Source: RGIG3528 sp045598045 (GTDB taxonomy: Bacteria > Bacillota > Clostridia > Lachnospirales > Lachnospiraceae). Taken from it: DNA of 24,342 bases. Under the pieces are notes generated by a model. The model saw only the letters and a program-made list of their open reading frames with translations, made no database searches and was not told where the DNA came from. The DNA lies in the NCBI GenBank assembly GCA_045598045.1, contig JAZLLG010000011.1, positions 1-24,342 of the forward strand, read 5' to 3'. Made by a program: the position numbers and the translations under genes. Shown here piece by piece: positions 23,845 to 24,342 of the stretch; the first letter of the stretch is position 1, and the number at the start of each line of letters is the position of its first letter.

Positions 23845-24111
23845 CATTTTTTTAGTTAAAAGAGACACTCCTTGTGACAAAAGAACCGTCCCTACTGTTT
23901 GAGCGGAAGTTTTTTTAATCCGCCCGATTTGCCTTGGCTTGTCAGACTAAACCTATATTTTGTCCACTTTAGTCAGCATCATAAAATCGAGCAAACTGCC
24001 TCATACTCAATTTTGTGCGAACACGCCATCTCGTGAGCAGGCTCTCCGGACGAACGTTTGATCGAGACTCAGAGCAAAAGCAAGCTTTCGTCTGAGTCTT
24101 CTCGCTATTTA
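23845..24111. other. Intergenic region between infC promoter and group II intron
   Basis: No complete gene is seen. A minus-strand open segment ends with a TAA at 23969-23971 and would read ...TRWRVRTKLSMRQFARFYDAD; it has no start before the intron boundary. Inverted repeats are GACTAAA/TTTAGTC (23945-23974), GCGGA/TCCGC (about 23904-23924), and an imperfect hairpin at 24064-24100. ACAAAAGAACCGTCCC (near 23878-23893) resembles a short sequence I have seen repeated in clostridial genomes; that is memory, not a search. The region looks like remnants of mobile DNA. Confidence 0.45.
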
Positions 24112-24149
24112 ATCGAGTAGGAGGCGGTGACTAACCGCCGTCCTCTCAC

Positions 24150-24181
24150 AGCACCGTACGTACCGTTCGGTATACGGCGCT
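24150..24181 (-). ncRNA. Group II intron domain V
   Basis: A 32-nt hairpin: a 9-bp lower stem beginning with the catalytic AGC, a two-base CG bulge on the 3' strand, a 4-bp upper stem and a four-base loop (GAAC). It follows the reverse transcriptase stop codon by one base. The bulge and AGC triad are the defining traits of domain V; the loop is not a perfect GNRA. Confidence 0.8.
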
Positions 24182-24182
24182 T

Positions 24183-24342
24183 TCAATAGTTGACGTGCAC
24201 CGACTGATAAGCTGTGGCTAAATCATAAAAGCCACTGTTTATCAGTCTTTCTTTTGTCATTGCCATGTTCACAGCAACTGTATGCGTTGCAAACCAGTAT
24301 CCACGTCGTGCATTTCCCGCTTGCCATGCCAAGTCCTCTGGT
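24183..24342 (-). CDS. ltrA: Group II intron reverse transcriptase/maturase, C-terminal end (partial)
   Basis: The last 52 codons of an intron-encoded protein are visible, ending with TGA at 24185-24183; the start lies past the right edge. They read EDLAWQAGNARRGYWF then THTVAVNMAMTKERLINSGF and DLATAYQSVHVNY. The NxRRGYW motif and the following helix pattern are typical of the C-terminal region of group II intron reverse transcriptase/maturases, which copy the intron RNA into DNA and help it splice. The frame is intact in the visible part, with no shift or internal stop. Its stop lies at the start of domain V, as expected for a protein encoded in domain IV. Whether the whole gene is intact cannot be seen. 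Confidence 0.8.
   Translation of the reverse strand, partial: PEDLAWQAGNARRGYWFATHTVAVNMAMTKERLINSGFYDLATAYQSVHVNY

Larger units (their letters stand above)
24112..24342 (-). mobile_element. Group II intron, 3' end (continues past the window)
   Basis: On the minus strand the order is reverse transcriptase C-terminus, domain V, domain VI and an intron end reading CCTACTCGAT. Domain VI forms AGGA/TCCT plus GGCGGT/ACCGCC (24119-24144) with an unpaired A seven bases from the end, the expected branch point. The last two bases AT fit the group II rule AY. The 5' part of the intron lies beyond the right edge. Confidence 0.85.

Noticed and set aside
1..24342. CRISPR array, tRNA or rRNA genes
   Set aside because: No regularly spaced direct repeats, and no tRNA cloverleaf or rRNA segment was recognised on either strand by eye.
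24183..24342. Frameshift in the intron reverse transcriptase
   Set aside because: A first reading suggested an extra A near NARRGYWF; rechecking the reverse complement gives a continuous frame.

Overview
The window looks like part of a Lachnospiraceae-type (clostridial Firmicute) chromosome. Several observations point that way: moderate AT richness, strong GGAGG ribosome-binding sites, a T-box leader, an infC-rpmI-rplT operon with a structured leader and an ATT start on infC, a DAP-type MurE (DNPR motif), a GH10 xylanase lipoprotein and several cyclic-di-GMP proteins. The family assignment is inference; no rRNA or tRNA gene is present to fix it. Almost everything is on the minus strand. The clear plus-strand gene is a phosphopantetheinyl transferase at 9818-10453. 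A short plus-strand 3' end with a terminator lies at the left edge.

Layout, left to right. 1-472: the end of an unrecognised plus-strand frame, its terminator, and a cluster of inverted repeats. 473-2306: rlmH and a secreted GH10 xylanase. 2400-6640: a two-gene operon behind a consensus promoter and a T-box leader with a probable leucine (CUC) specifier. It encodes a LeuA-like protein that has lost the metal-binding histidines, and an unusual fusion of a TIM-barrel isomerase-like domain to an acyl-CoA synthetase. 6662-9654: two tandem membrane diguanylate cyclases. 9818-10453: the phosphopantetheinyl transferase, whose stop codon abuts that of carB. 10454-15355: carB (no carA beside it) and murE, separated by a hairpin and a carB promoter. 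15488-18037: a FIST-degenerate GGDEF-EAL protein. 18246-20383: pgi and a histidine-phosphatase gene 2 nt apart. 20504-22326: deoC-deoD-cdd nucleoside salvage operon. 22441-23844: infC-rpmI-rplT with leader and promoter. 24112-24342: the 3' end of a group II intron (C-terminus of its reverse transcriptase, domains V and VI), running off the right edge.

Functional picture. Housekeeping genes (translation, glycolysis, peptidoglycan, carbamoyl phosphate, nucleoside salvage) alternate with accessory functions. Three proteins bear on cyclic-di-GMP: two synthases without the usual inhibitory site and one predicted phosphodiesterase with a FIST sensor. The most unusual unit is the T-box operon. A leucine-type tRNA sensor appears to control a LeuA-derived protein that keeps the leucine-binding regulatory domain but not the catalytic metal site, translationally coupled to a ligase fusion of unknown substrate. 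I could not run searches, structure predictions or covariance models, so family calls rest on motifs read by eye.
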